64,000 nt of DNA from Chitinophagaceae bacterium IBVUCB2 (GCA_002127295.1 NFUV01000001.1:62001-126000), one strand, 5' to 3'. Positions 8,340 to 17,362 are shown, counted from the first letter of the stretch. Made by a program: numbers and translations. The notes: a model not told the origin generated them from the letters alone.

Positions 8340-9347
8340 TTATTGTAAGAGATTTGCATTTTCTTTTATTACTTCTTTAAATCGCTGCACAGTTCCGTCT
8401 AATGAATCGCTGCTCCTGCCACCCGATGCATTATAATGACCGCCACCCTCGAAATATTTTCTGGCAAATGTATTACAGTCAAACTCTCCTTTGCTACGGA
8501 AACTCCATTTTCTTTCCTCGTCCCTGTCTATCACCAGGGCTACCAGTTTAATTCCTTGTATTGATTGGGGGTAGTTCACCAGCCCCTCAGTGTCACCTGT
8601 TTTAATATTATACTTTAATAAATCACTTTTTGGTATTGCTATCAGTGCCGTATTGTATTCATAAAAAACCTGCATCCTGTTTAACAAAACATGGCCGGTA
8701 AAGCGGAGCCTGTTTTCCAAAAAATTATCAAACAGTTTTTCATGTACATAACCATGTTGCAGGCCTTTTGATTTTAAATCGGCCACTAATGTATGTACAC
8801 CAGCATGTGTAGATGAAAAACGGAACGAACCAGTGTCTGCTACCACACCTGCATAAATACACTGGCTTATTTCATTGTTGATCTTATCAGCATTTCCGGA
8901 AGCGATAATAAAATCGTAGATCATTTCGCAGGTAGAACTTTTGGATGTATCGCTTACACCATAATCAAAAGAAGGCGAATCCGGCTCCTGGTGATGATCA
9001 ATTAAAATTTTAATGCAAGAGAGTGCCTGTAATTTATCTGTCATCGCTTTGGTACGATGAAAAATATTAAAGTCAAGACAAAATAACCACTCAGCTTTTT
9101 CCAATACGTCATCGCCTTTTTGTTTGTCCTGTTCGTAATTCATTACCTCTTTGGTTCCGGGCATCCAATCTACCCATCCCGCCCAATTAGTAGGAGAAAT
9201 TACCGTAACACTGTGTCCCAATTGTACCAACAGGTGTTTTAATGCCAGGGATGAGCCCATTGCATCGGCATCGGGTTTCTGGTGGGTGGTAATTACCACA
9301 TTTCTGGATTGATTCAGTAATGGAAAAAATTCTTGTATGGGTTTCAT
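8340..9347 (-). CDS. DHH-family phosphoesterase, NrnA-like (oligoribonuclease / pAp phosphatase)
   Basis: NrnA-type enzymes degrade short RNA oligonucleotides and remove the 3' phosphate from pAp. The metal-binding DHH motifs are visible: THQKPDADAMGSSLAL, FCLDFN, ILIDHHQEPDS and, in the DHHA1 domain, GGHYNASGGRSSDS. The frame is open to 9611, but the ATG at 9347 starts directly at the conserved domain (MKPIQEFFPLL), avoids running into ndk on the other strand, and lies 10 nt after a -7-like box (TATCTTCG, 9365-9358). The chosen protein is 335 aa, the usual family length. Whether it prefers nano-RNA, pAp or a cyclic dinucleotide product cannot be read from the sequence. Confidence 0.88.
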   Translation of the reverse strand: MKPIQEFFPLLNQSRNVVITTHQKPDADAMGSSLALKHLLVQLGHSVTVISPTNWAGWVDWMPGTKEVMNYEQDKQKGDDVLEKAEWLFCLDFNIFHRTKAMTDKLQALSCIKILIDHHQEPDSPSFDYGVSDTSKSSTCEMIYDFIIASGNADKINNEISQCIYAGVVADTGSFRFSSTHAGVHTLVADLKSKGLQHGYVHEKLFDNFLENRLRFTGHVLLNRMQVFYEYNTALIAIPKSDLLKYNIKTGDTEGLVNYPQSIQGIKLVALVIDRDEERKWSFRSKGEFDCNTFARKYFEGGGHYNASGGRSSDSLDGTVQRFKEVIKENANLLQ

Positions 9348-9357
9348 AAAACGGGTG

Positions 9358-9365
9358 CGAAGATA
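9358..9365 (-). promoter_or_regulatory. Probable -7 element for the NrnA-like gene
   Basis: TATCTTCG, one mismatch to TAnnTTTG and the same sequence as the RNase P RNA box, lies 10 nt before ATG 9347. Confidence 0.5.
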
Positions 9366-9476
9366 CGGGATTCGGGTTTTGAGTTTGGTGTTTATTGTTT
9401 TCCTAAAAGAGGGAAAAAGCATCCAGATTAGCTGAAATAACTCAAAACCAAGAAACCTAAACCCAAAACTTTCCAT

Positions 9477-9484
9477 TACCTTTG
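9477..9484 (+). promoter_or_regulatory. -7 element for ndk
   Basis: TACCTTTG, a perfect TAnnTTTG match, lies 26 nt before the ndk ATG and is divergent from the NrnA-like promoter. Confidence 0.6.
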
Positions 9485-9510
9485 CGGCCGAAAAAACAAA
9501 CAAAGTAACT

Positions 9511-9927
9511 ATGAGTAATCGTACATTCACAATGATTAAGCCGGATGCTTTTAAAAATGGGCATGGCGGTGCTATACTTGACCGTATTTTACAGGAAGGA
9601 TATAATATCAAGGCGCTTAAAATGACAAAGCTGACCCCGGAAAAAGCAGCTGAGTTTTATGCTATTCATAAAGAAAGACCCTTTTTTGGTGAGCTGGTTT
9701 CTTTTATGTGTGAAGGGCCGATTATCGCTGCAATTTTGGAAAAAGATAATGCGGTAGAAGATTTTCGTAAACTGATAGGTGCTACTGATCCTGCTAAAGC
9801 AGACGAAGGTACTATCCGTAAATTATATGCAGCATCTGTTGGAGAAAATGCAATTCATGGAAGTGATAGCGATGAGAATGCAAAAATTGAAGGTGACTTT
9901 ATGTTCTCTGTTTTAGAGCAATTCTGA
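9511..9927 (+). CDS. ndk: Nucleoside diphosphate kinase
   Basis: Ndk moves the gamma phosphate of ATP to nucleoside diphosphates through a phospho-histidine. The 138-aa length is typical. The ATP-site start [13 protein letters not shown] is at residues 5-17. The active-site His is His116, within [12 protein letters not shown] (113-124). A perfect -7 box lies 26 nt upstream and a strong terminator follows, so it is a single-gene unit. Nothing is unusual. Confidence 0.97.
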   Translation: MSNRTFTMIKPDAFKNGHGGAILDRILQEGYNIKALKMTKLTPEKAAEFYAIHKERPFFGELVSFMCEGPIIAAILEKDNAVEDFRKLIGATDPAKADEGTIRKLYAASVGENAIHGSDSDENAKIEGDFMFSVLEQF

Positions 9928-9950
9928 TTATTAAGTTTATCATAAGTAAA

Positions 9951-9978
9951 AAAGCCCGGCTCATCCGGGCTTTTTTTT
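9951..9978 (+). terminator. Terminator after ndk (probably bidirectional)
   Basis: AAGCCCGG and CCGGGCTT pair around CTCAT-type loop bases and are followed by eight T. The A-run on the left side could also serve the convergent gene at 9998. Confidence 0.85.
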
Positions 9979-9997
9979 ATATAACTAAATTGAAAAA

Positions 9998-10900
9998 TCA
10001 TTTTTCAAACCAGAAGTCATGTGTTTTCAGGTGTTTTATTAGATCGCCATTTTTATAAATTATATCTGCACTCAGTTTAAGATCATGTCGCCCTTTACTC
10101 AAATTGAATTCTGAATAAGGAATAAACAATTGTATGTCCTTATATACTGATTCGGCATAGGCAGGTTTCAATGTTTTATAAGCTGCCAATTGTCCGCTTT
10201 TACTTCTGAATTCAGTATTTGTTCCAATAATTTTTTCGCCATCCTTTTTTTGAAAATAAAGTGCGAGGTAGCAATCAACGTCCTTTAATTCTACCAGTTT
10301 GCATTTAACATGTACCCGCATTCCATTCTGTCCATTTTCAGTTACATCATAATCTACCCAAATATTTTCAAATATTGCATTAACCCAGGTATCAGTATTA
10401 ATAGTAGGGCTACCGGGTTTACTGTATTCAAAATTATGTTTGGTCAACGGAGAAATTATACCTCCTGCTTTATAAATTACCTTAATATCCATTGTAAGAT
10501 CATACTCTCCCGGTTCAAGATCCAGTTCATTGTAAGGCATAAATAATTGCAGGTCATTATACACAGCTGGATCATAAGCAGGTTTTATAGCAGTATATAA
10601 CGCTACATCACCAGCGGTGCTGTACATTTTTTTATTTTTATCTTTTACTATCCCCCCTATCTCATCATTATATTCAAAGTAAACGGCAACAAAAGCATCC
10701 ATGTCTTTCATACCATTTGCAGTAAACTTTAAATGTATTTTTAAGCCCTTTGTCCCATTTTCTGTAATATCATAATCGATCCATATTTTATCAAATACCG
10801 CATTCGGAGCAACGGTAAACTTATACAAGGCAGGACTTGCAGCATTGGTCTTTGCTGCAAAGCATAGCATGATTACAGATAGGTAAAGAAATTTTCTCAT
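9998..10900 (-). CDS. Exported protein of unknown function with two tandem ~130-residue repeats
   Basis: I do not recognise this family. The protein (300 aa) has a clear signal peptide (MRKFLYLSVIMLCFAAKTNA) and then two homologous units. Unit 1 (about 35-160) starts FDKIWIDYDITENGTKGLKI and holds PAYDPAVYNDLQLFMPYNEL. Unit 2 (about 176-300) starts FENIWVDYDVTENGQNGMRV and holds PAYAESVYKDIQLFIPYSEF. Each looks like an all-beta domain with alternating hydrophobic residues and a closing strand (HNFEYSK, HDFWFEK). It has no catalytic motif and no membrane anchor. A periplasmic or secreted binding role is only a guess. The next genes upstream on the same strand are also exported but unrelated. 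Confidence 0.8.
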   Translation of the reverse strand: MRKFLYLSVIMLCFAAKTNAASPALYKFTVAPNAVFDKIWIDYDITENGTKGLKIHLKFTANGMKDMDAFVAVYFEYNDEIGGIVKDKNKKMYSTAGDVALYTAIKPAYDPAVYNDLQLFMPYNELDLEPGEYDLTMDIKVIYKAGGIISPLTKHNFEYSKPGSPTINTDTWVNAIFENIWVDYDVTENGQNGMRVHVKCKLVELKDVDCYLALYFQKKDGEKIIGTNTEFRSKSGQLAAYKTLKPAYAESVYKDIQLFIPYSEFNLSKGRHDLKLSADIIYKNGDLIKHLKTHDFWFEK

Positions 10901-11012
10901 CAGGAGTTTTGTGCTCCTTAAATTTAAATAAAAAACTCAGGCTTAAAAAACTTTTTGGATTAAAGGATTCTGAGAATTGCAGAAAAGGAGACGTACATAA
11001 AGAATAAATTTG

Positions 11013-11462
11013 TTAGTACCGGGCTTTAATTTGAGTCGTAATCACAGCGTTAGCAGTAAATTTAAAACTAGCTTTATTGTATGCAGGCGGGCCGAATGCA
11101 CCCATTACATTGTTAGAGAAACCATATCCTTCTTTTGGGAGGCCAAGCATATTGGTATTCATTTTGGCATCGTCATTCTCATCATGCAAAATTGCGATGG
11201 CATATGTACCTGCGGGCAATCCTTCAAATAACAATGTTGCGTTTTTATTAATGATAGCCAGTTTTGCTTTTTTAAAAGCTTTTTCGGGCTTGTCGGGATA
11301 ACCTTCGCCATCTTTAAAAAGACTTATTAATACATGGCCTTTATTGCTCCGCAAATTAGTAATGTTAACTTTTATTCCAGCATCTGCCATTGGCCTGAAA
11401 GAAGCCAATATTACAACACAAGCTAAAGCCAAAAATATAGGCAGTAAATTTAATTTCATCAA
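11013..11462 (-). CDS. DUF2141 domain exported protein
   Basis: The protein (149 aa) starts with an N-terminal signal sequence (MMKLNLLPIFLALACVVILA) and continues with a DUF2141-like beta domain: IKVNITNLRSNKGHVLISLF, then LLFEGLPAGTYAIAILHDEN, NTNMLGLPKEGYGFS, and a C-terminal strand region. The family is common in Bacteroidota and Proteobacteria as small exported proteins without a proven role; the fold is probably an immunoglobulin-like sandwich. It is 27 nt downstream of the TraB/GumN gene and may be cotranscribed with it. Confidence 0.85.
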   Translation of the reverse strand: MMKLNLLPIFLALACVVILASFRPMADAGIKVNITNLRSNKGHVLISLFKDGEGYPDKPEKAFKKAKLAIINKNATLLFEGLPAGTYAIAILHDENDDAKMNTNMLGLPKEGYGFSNNVMGAFGPPAYNKASFKFTANAVITTQIKARY

Positions 11463-11489
11463 GATATAACAGCTACATTTAAAAATGGT

Positions 11490-12395
11490 TTATATCTCTG
11501 TTACTTTGTTTGATTTATTTTCTACAGGAGTTACTTTATATCCTGCTTTTCTCAACAAATTAATTACACCAGTTTCCCCGGGTAAATGACCTGCTCCTAC
11601 AGCAATCACCAAAGGTTTTTCTTTCAATAACGTTTTTAATTTCTCCACCCAGTTACGGTTACGGTTATTGAGTAGTACATCCTGGTACTGCATCATACCT
11701 GCATCACTTTTAGTGATCATAGCACCCAACTTTTCTAAATCCTGATCTTTGTAGGCCTTCATCATTTCAGAAAATTCTTTATCCCCTTCTGTATCCTTTT
11801 CTCCAATGCTGATACTTTTTAATAGCTCCTGTGCCTGCATTTTATAAGGGATGCTGTCGAACACACTCATCTGGTAAGCCATCGTTTCCAATCCTTCAAT
11901 ACGTTTACCTTTTTTCTTTGCTTCTTCCATTATCAGTTGTTCCATGGCTACCTGTTCATCACAGCCAATGCCACTTTCCATTAATAATGCGGAGATCATT
12001 AATGGTTTATAAGTTTCCAGCATAGAAAATGGTAACATAGTGCTCTTACTCTCAAAATGTGTTTTTATCTTCTGGTATTCTTCTGGTGTAAGTAAATCCG
12101 CCAAGGTGGTATCATTGTTCATTTTCATTTTTGCCATGGCACCAAACATCTCAAAGAGATTGTCCATGTCAAGTTCGAGGTAAACTCTGTCCGATTTTTC
12201 GATAGCAGCCAATAGATTGCTGCTTAGAAATGCGTCTTCTTTGCACAGCATGTGAATTGTACCAAAAAGATAAGAAGGCTTATCAATTCCATTACCGGAA
12301 ATTTTCCAGAGCAATGTATTATTTTCTTTATGTTGTTGGGCTACTGCGGTAAGGGCCACAAGGCTCATCAGCAATCCTGCACTCAGTCGTTTCAT
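11490..12395 (-). CDS. TraB/GumN family protein
   Basis: This exported protein (301 aa) has a signal peptide (MKRLSAGLLMSLVALTAVAQ). TraB/GumN (TIKI-like) proteins are predicted metalloproteases, and the diagnostic motifs are present: the first, LFGTIHMLCKEDAFL (about residues 44-58), and the second, AVGAGHLPGETGVINLLRKA near residue 270. The region between is helical. In animals the relative TIKI cleaves Wnt; bacterial substrates are unknown. The gene is followed after 27 nt by the DUF2141 gene. Family assignment is secure, the activity is inferred. Confidence 0.9.
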   Translation of the reverse strand: MKRLSAGLLMSLVALTAVAQQHKENNTLLWKISGNGIDKPSYLFGTIHMLCKEDAFLSSNLLAAIEKSDRVYLELDMDNLFEMFGAMAKMKMNNDTTLADLLTPEEYQKIKTHFESKSTMLPFSMLETYKPLMISALLMESGIGCDEQVAMEQLIMEEAKKKGKRIEGLETMAYQMSVFDSIPYKMQAQELLKSISIGEKDTEGDKEFSEMMKAYKDQDLEKLGAMITKSDAGMMQYQDVLLNNRNRNWVEKLKTLLKEKPLVIAVGAGHLPGETGVINLLRKAGYKVTPVENKSNKVTEI

Positions 12396-12546
12396 GTACG
12401 AGAATTTTACTCAATTTAATGAAAAGAGGCCGGGCAATAGTATTCCGTTGCACCAGCGGTTTTTAAAGCTGAAGAATGTTTGACAAAGACCAATCCAAAG
12501 TTTGGGGTGTGACTTTGTGGCAGAAAATGAATTTTTTAATGCACTC

Positions 12547-13587
12547 TTAATAAAAAACTTCCTCCCAATGCCTTGAAAAACCTGTTCCCCATTTCACTAC
12601 TAACTCTTCAGAGGAAATAGGCAACCCAAGTTCTTGCTTAATAGCCAGCACAGGAAGATTTACACCAGCACCCAGTGCAGCAGATATAGTGCCTTGTACC
12701 CGTGGATTAATTTCGAGAATAAGAAATTGGCCTTGAGAAGATTGTTTTACCTGAATACCTATATTACCATGCAATTGTAATTCATGGATGATCTGTTTAC
12801 AATAGGTAATTATATTCGCATCTTGTACAAACTCTCCTTCTGTACTAATGCCATTGATCATTTTTTTTCTGCTGCGGGGAACGATTAATATAGATTGTCC
12901 ATTATTGGCGAGGCAATCAACAGAATACTCTGGGCCGGGCAAATATTCAGATACTAATAATTCAGGGAACTTACCGGAAGTAAGTATACGTACTGCATCT
13001 GGATAACTGATATAGGTATTACCGGGTTTGTAATTGAACAATAGATCCAATTCATTAACCTGGCTTGTAACTATTCTAAAACCACGGCTGCCGTTAGACA
13101 CAGAAGGTTTGAAGCAAACCTGCTTATCAGGATAGCTTAATTCTTGTAATGCAGTTGTAAACTGTTCTCCTGTTTCAACAACCCGAAAATCGGGAATAGC
13201 AATTCCACGCCATTGCAAAAATTGATACAGACGACTTTTATTGTTGGCAATCTCTAATGATTCTGCAGATGATACGAGTAGTTTTATTCCCGAAGCTTCA
13301 AATTTATTTTTATGTTGTGCTAACGGAAGCAGCTCTTTGGTTACAAGCGGAAGAATAATATCAATCCTATTTTTTAAGCAAACTGACAAAACTGTTTCAG
13401 CAAACAATGGTGCTGTGGCCATAGGGATTTCATGGAAATTATCAACAAGATGTTTGCCTATAGCTTCAGGATTTGCATCGGCAACATGTATGGTAAAAGA
13501 TTTGTCCTGTTGCAAACATTTAATAATGCCTGCAGCACCGGGTGCTCCGCCGCCAGTCATTAAAATATTGATTGTTGCTTGCGCCAT
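12547..13587 (-). CDS. ATP-grasp domain protein, carbamoyl-phosphate synthase-like
   Basis: The protein (346 aa) resembles ATP-grasp ligases of the PylC / CarB-like group. An N-terminal Rossmann-like preATP-grasp part starts INILMTGGGAPGAAGIIKCL (residues 5-24). Then come the ATP-grasp subdomains, with FKPSVSNGSRGFRIV, LLVSEYLPGPEYSVDCL and the metal-binding FLILEINPRVQGTISAALG. ATP-grasp enzymes join a carboxylate to an amine or thiol through an acyl phosphate; this one's substrate is not evident. The start lies 2 nt after the UbiD stop, so the two are almost surely cotranscribed and may act together. Confidence 0.85.
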   Translation of the reverse strand: MAQATINILMTGGGAPGAAGIIKCLQQDKSFTIHVADANPEAIGKHLVDNFHEIPMATAPLFAETVLSVCLKNRIDIILPLVTKELLPLAQHKNKFEASGIKLLVSSAESLEIANNKSRLYQFLQWRGIAIPDFRVVETGEQFTTALQELSYPDKQVCFKPSVSNGSRGFRIVTSQVNELDLLFNYKPGNTYISYPDAVRILTSGKFPELLVSEYLPGPEYSVDCLANNGQSILIVPRSRKKMINGISTEGEFVQDANIITYCKQIIHELQLHGNIGIQVKQSSQGQFLILEINPRVQGTISAALGAGVNLPVLAIKQELGLPISSEELVVKWGTGFSRHWEEVFY

Positions 13588-13589
13588 TT

Positions 13590-15503
13590 CTATTTTACTA
13601 CAGCTTCTTCACCGTACATCTGTCCTTTAAATTTAAGCGAAGGAGATGGAATAAAAGCACCGATATTTAACTGGCTCCATTTTTCATCTATTAATCTTAT
13701 TGTTTCATCATCAGCTACAATAATATTAGGCCAGTCCCGCTGAAAATTGTCATGCTCTTTTGTTTTGCGGGTGCCATCGAAACCCATACAAGCTGAATAG
13801 GAATTGCGGAAAGATTGTTTACCCAGATGATAATCTCTCTTGGGGTCAAGATTATTGCAGAAACGCCAAAGTGCTGTTGTAAGATCGTTCGCATCTACTG
13901 TATGCTCTACATATAAAATCATCTTCACTCCTTCTATCTCGGGCAATGCACAAATTTGTTCGTGCAGTTCTTTAATATGTCCGGGCCTGTTTTTTTCAAC
14001 CGAAATAATAAGACAGGGGATTTCTTTTTTCAATAAAGAAGCATTCACAACATGAACCTCTGAAAATTTCTCCTTAATCAAACTTTCCCATAACCCGAAA
14101 CCAGAAGCTCTAAACGCATAGGCCTCATCTTTCTCTTCCTCATATTTTGCAGTACCATCAATACACATTTTCCCGCCAAAGCCCAATTTGCTACAGCTAT
14201 GATCCAATACATCCATGGGGCCACTTGCAAAAGCGATATCAGTAGCAGGGTTCAAATTTTTGAAAACATATTTTGCCAATGCTTCATAATCCTGGATGCT
14301 AACTCCTTCGTCAGCCATCACTAAGATTTTATTGAACATCATTTGCCCGGCACCCCACATAGCATTCATTACTTTTTGTCCCTGCCCTGCATATTCTTTT
14401 TTTATTTTGGTAATAACCAGATTATGAAACACACCTTCTACCGGCATATCCATATCCATTATTTCCGGCACCATTGTCATTTTAATGGGAGCTAAAAAAA
14501 TTCTTTCCGTTGCCTTGCCCAGCCATGCATCCTCCTGTGGTGGAATACCAACAATAGTGGCAGGATAGACGGCATTTTTTTTATGGGTAATAGCGGTAAT
14601 ATGAAAACGGGGATAAAAATCAGGCAGAGAGTAATAGCCGGTATGATCGCCAAACGGACCCTCCCAAATCAATTCATCATTGGGGTCAACATATCCTTCA
14701 ATAATAAAATCTGCATCGGCAGGTACTTCTACATCAGGTTGAGTAATACATTTTACCAGCTCTACTTTTTTCTTTCGCAAAAACCCGGCTAGCATGTATT
14801 CATCAACATTCTCTGGCAATGGAGCTGTAGCTGAATAAGCATATACCGGATCACCACCGAGTGCAACAGCTACAGGCATTCTTTTATTCAGCTTTTTATA
14901 TTCATTAAAATGTTTGGCAGAAACTTTATGCTTGTGCCAATGCATGCCGGTAAGGATTGGTCCGAACACCTGCATACGATACATACCTACATTGCGGGAA
15001 TTTGTATTGGGATCTTTGGTATGAATAACTGGTAATGTTACAAACGGCCCTCCATCTTTTGGCCAACAAGTAATGACCGGTAGTTTAGTGATATCGGGAT
15101 TTTCCATCACTACTTCCTGGCATTCGCCTCTTCCCTTTTTTACTTTGGGCATCCAACTGGCAAACTGTCCAAGTTTGGGTAACAATTTTAATTTATCAAT
15201 AATATTTTCTTTGGGAGAAGATAGTAAATGAAAAAGTGATTCAATTTCTTTTGCTACATCATCGAGGTGATCTACACCCAATGCCATACACATACGTTTT
15301 TCACTTCCGTAAGCATTCATTAAAACAGGAAAATCATAGCCTGTATTTTCAAAGAGTAATGCTTTACCCCCGTTCCCTGATTTACTTATACGGTCTGTGA
15401 TCTCTGCAATTTCCAGATTGGGATCTACATGTGTTTTAATGCGGAGAAGCTCACCGGCTTTGTCTAATGCTTCAATAAATTGTTGTTGATTTTTCCAGGC
15501 CAT
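13590..15503 (-). CDS. UbiD-family decarboxylase (probable menaquinone biosynthesis decarboxylase)
   Basis: UbiD enzymes are prenylated-FMN-dependent (de)carboxylases of aromatic or alpha,beta-unsaturated acids. At 637 aa this is longer than the E. coli UbiD (about 500 aa) but close to the Bacteroidota/Actinobacteria branch thought to act in menaquinone synthesis. Recognisable parts are NVGMYRMQVFGP, HWHKHKVSAKHF, VAVALGGDP, DFIIEGYVDPNDELIWEGPF with GDHTGYYS, and TERIFLAPIKM. The prFMN-making flavin prenyltransferase UbiX is not in the window. A -7 box (TAACTTTG, 15574-15567) lies 63 nt upstream. The exact substrate, futalosine-pathway intermediate or other, is inferred, not seen. Confidence 0.86.
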   Translation of the reverse strand: MAWKNQQQFIEALDKAGELLRIKTHVDPNLEIAEITDRISKSGNGGKALLFENTGYDFPVLMNAYGSEKRMCMALGVDHLDDVAKEIESLFHLLSSPKENIIDKLKLLPKLGQFASWMPKVKKGRGECQEVVMENPDITKLPVITCWPKDGGPFVTLPVIHTKDPNTNSRNVGMYRMQVFGPILTGMHWHKHKVSAKHFNEYKKLNKRMPVAVALGGDPVYAYSATAPLPENVDEYMLAGFLRKKKVELVKCITQPDVEVPADADFIIEGYVDPNDELIWEGPFGDHTGYYSLPDFYPRFHITAITHKKNAVYPATIVGIPPQEDAWLGKATERIFLAPIKMTMVPEIMDMDMPVEGVFHNLVITKIKKEYAGQGQKVMNAMWGAGQMMFNKILVMADEGVSIQDYEALAKYVFKNLNPATDIAFASGPMDVLDHSCSKLGFGGKMCIDGTAKYEEEKDEAYAFRASGFGLWESLIKEKFSEVHVVNASLLKKEIPCLIISVEKNRPGHIKELHEQICALPEIEGVKMILYVEHTVDANDLTTALWRFCNNLDPKRDYHLGKQSFRNSYSACMGFDGTRKTKEHDNFQRDWPNIIVADDETIRLIDEKWSQLNIGAFIPSPSLKFKGQMYGEEAVVK

Positions 15504-15524
15504 GCTTGTATATAAACCCTATAC

Positions 15525-15566
15525 TTCAACTCTTCGACAAGCTCAGAACTTAGTACTTCGGGTTTG
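15525..15566 (-). repeat. Leader segment containing the CTGAGCTTGTC repeat
   Basis: Just after the ubiD -7 box the minus strand reads CCCGAAGTACTAAG and then TTCTGAGCTTGTCGAAGAG. A related string (CCGAAAAATC then CTGAGCTTGTCAAAGG) follows the rpmI -7 box at about 23660-23685. Confidence 0.45.
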
Positions 15567-15574
15567 CAAAGTTA
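15567..15574 (-). promoter_or_regulatory. -7 element for the ubiD operon
   Basis: TAACTTTG matches TAnnTTTG perfectly and lies 63 nt before the ATG at 15503. Confidence 0.55.
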
Positions 15575-15616
15575 CAACACAGCAAGGCAGTATTTGTTGA
15601 AAATAAGAAGAGATTA

Positions 15617-16477
15617 TCAATAGACATTAGTAGGGCATCCCATTTTATTTTTTCGTCCGCCACCACCAATTCCACCGCCACCTCCGCCTAATTTGTAGGT
15701 AAGGTGAATACCGGCGAAATAATACATGTCTTTGCTTTCGGGGTTACCTCTTTGCGAAGTTTTATCAGGGTAAGTTAAACTGCCACCCACCTCATCACTA
15801 CGATAAGAAATATCAACAGCCATTTGTCCTTTTGCTGCTAATAAATCAGCCGGATCGATATAGTTCTTACTGGCATCATCAAGATAGTCTGTAAATAATT
15901 TACGAATGCCACCTTCCAAACCAATTCTCAAATTATCTGTTACAGCGAATTTGATGCCTCCCCCAAATGGAATGGCAAATTGTGTTAGGCTATATTCTTT
16001 TCTATCAGGATAATTACTTAAGCCCTGTCCTTCTGTGCTCAATGGCCGTAAAAAAATTTTTTGCTGGTTGCCGTAGTATGCATAAGGATTGAATTTATAG
16101 ATAGCAAGACCTGCAAAAGCATAGGGAGAATATCTCCTGTCATATAAGTTCAACAAATAATATTCACCTACGGCACTAAATTCAAAAATCGAAGTTTCGA
16201 AAGAGAGGTTGCGCATTTGAATATCTGCTTTATCACTAAAACGGTCCGCACCTCCAACAACAGTATATGTAAGGCCTGCACGAAGCATGATCTGGTCTTG
16301 CAGTTCATAATTAACGGTAATTCCCAAAGCTCCATTTGTCACCTTTTTGGGGAAGATCTTGTCGGTCAGATCACCATTATAAGCAGAGGCTCCTCCAAAA
16401 ACTCCTACATGCAAACGCTGCGCAGATAATACCGTAATTGAAAGAGTAAGAATAAGTGTAGCAAAAATATTTTTCAT
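15617..16477 (-). CDS. DUF6089-like outer membrane beta-barrel protein
   Basis: The protein (286 aa) has a signal peptide (MKNIFATLILTLSITVLSAQ) and amphipathic beta strands suited to a small outer-membrane barrel. It resembles the DUF6089 family: VGVFGGASAYNGDLTDKIFP, QMRNLSFETSIFEFSAVGEY, YSPYAFAGLAIYKFNPY and FGGGIKFAVTDNLRIGLEGG. The tail is Gly-rich (KLGGGGGGIGGGGRK). The start is ATG 16477; the extension to 16579 would add a positively charged run before the signal peptide. The next gene on the same strand is a paralogue, about 35-40% identical by eye. The function is unknown. Confidence 0.85.
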   Translation of the reverse strand: MKNIFATLILTLSITVLSAQRLHVGVFGGASAYNGDLTDKIFPKKVTNGALGITVNYELQDQIMLRAGLTYTVVGGADRFSDKADIQMRNLSFETSIFEFSAVGEYYLLNLYDRRYSPYAFAGLAIYKFNPYAYYGNQQKIFLRPLSTEGQGLSNYPDRKEYSLTQFAIPFGGGIKFAVTDNLRIGLEGGIRKLFTDYLDDASKNYIDPADLLAAKGQMAVDISYRSDEVGGSLTYPDKTSQRGNPESKDMYYFAGIHLTYKLGGGGGGIGGGGRKNKMGCPTNVY

Positions 16478-16579
16478 ACAATAACGAGTTCGAAACGCTA
16501 TTGCAAATTTAAGGCCGTAAAATGGTTTAGGGTGGTAAAAATACCTCACGACTGTGGAGAAGTAATACCGAATCAACAT

Positions 16580-17362
16580 TTAGTAGCTAACATTCCGGGG
16601 GCATCGCTGGCTGTTGACCCCTTTCTTATTAGTCGTGTTACTGAACAAACTCCCTATCGCATGCAATTTTATTTCTGAAGTGAACCCAAAAAAATAGTAC
16701 CAATCCATTTCAGAAGGGGTGCCCCGCTGATCGCCATGACCTGGGTATTGTAATTGCCCATTAGGAATTTCATCACCACGATATGACAGTTCTACTGCTT
16801 TATCTCCCCGCTCCTGCCGCAGTATATCCACATCAACAAAACTGGAGCTTACATCATCTAAATAATCGGTAAATGTTTTACGCTGGTTAAGTTCAATTCC
16901 AATTTGTAGAGCATCTGAAATAGCAAACTTAAGACCTGCACCAAATGATAAGGAAAACTGCGTAAGCTGATAAGGTTTTCTTTCCGGATAGGCGGATAAG
17001 CCTTGCCCTTCTGTACTTAAGGGTTTTAGGTAAATTTTTGTTCCTGTCTTGTCATCTGTCCACGGATTAAAATGAAAAACCGCCACTCCGCCATATAGAT
17101 AAGGCGTAAATCTTTGCGTTGAAATATCAAGCACATTTACCTCGAGGCCTGTATGAATTTCTTGTAATGTTGTGGTGAAGGAAAGGTTTCTCATTTGTAA
17201 ATAATCCCTGTTCCATTTGTCTGCCGCCATTATTTTTCCCACTGTTATTCCTCCCCTGAAAGTAAACCAACGATTGAGTGGTTTGCGGTATATAAGTCCC
17301 AATGTGAGACCGGAATGTGAAAACTTGAAACTGCTGGGGTTAAGATCTCCCTGGTAATTCAT
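16580..17362 (-). CDS. DUF6089-like outer membrane beta-barrel protein, paralogue; signal peptide out of frame
   Basis: The gene is the tandem paralogue of the one at 15617: it shares LxPLSTEGQGLSxYPxRK, the pattern MRNLSF, and LKFAISDALQIGIELNQRKT with TDYLDD. The ATG at 17362 falls inside the mature barrel (MNYQGDLNP, equal to AYNGDLTD in the paralogue), so it cannot be the real start. The upstream frame still encodes ASFSQEQDKSASVALFSGA, and a good signal peptide lies one frame over (17469 onward). One missing T in a T5 run (plus-strand A5, 17410-17414) explains this. It is either a pseudogene with a recent frameshift or a sequencing error; the barrel itself is intact. Confidence 0.8.
   Translation of the reverse strand: MNYQGDLNPSSFKFSHSGLTLGLIYRKPLNRWFTFRGGITVGKIMAADKWNRDYLQMRNLSFTTTLQEIHTGLEVNVLDISTQRFTPYLYGGVAVFHFNPWTDDKTGTKIYLKPLSTEGQGLSAYPERKPYQLTQFSLSFGAGLKFAISDALQIGIELNQRKTFTDYLDDVSSSFVDVDILRQERGDKAVELSYRGDEIPNGQLQYPGHGDQRGTPSEMDWYYFFGFTSEIKLHAIGSLFSNTTNKKGVNSQRCPRNVSY

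Noticed and set aside
9348-9611. Longer N-terminus for the NrnA-like protein
   Set aside because: It would overlap ndk and add a non-family stretch; a promoter box supports ATG 9347.
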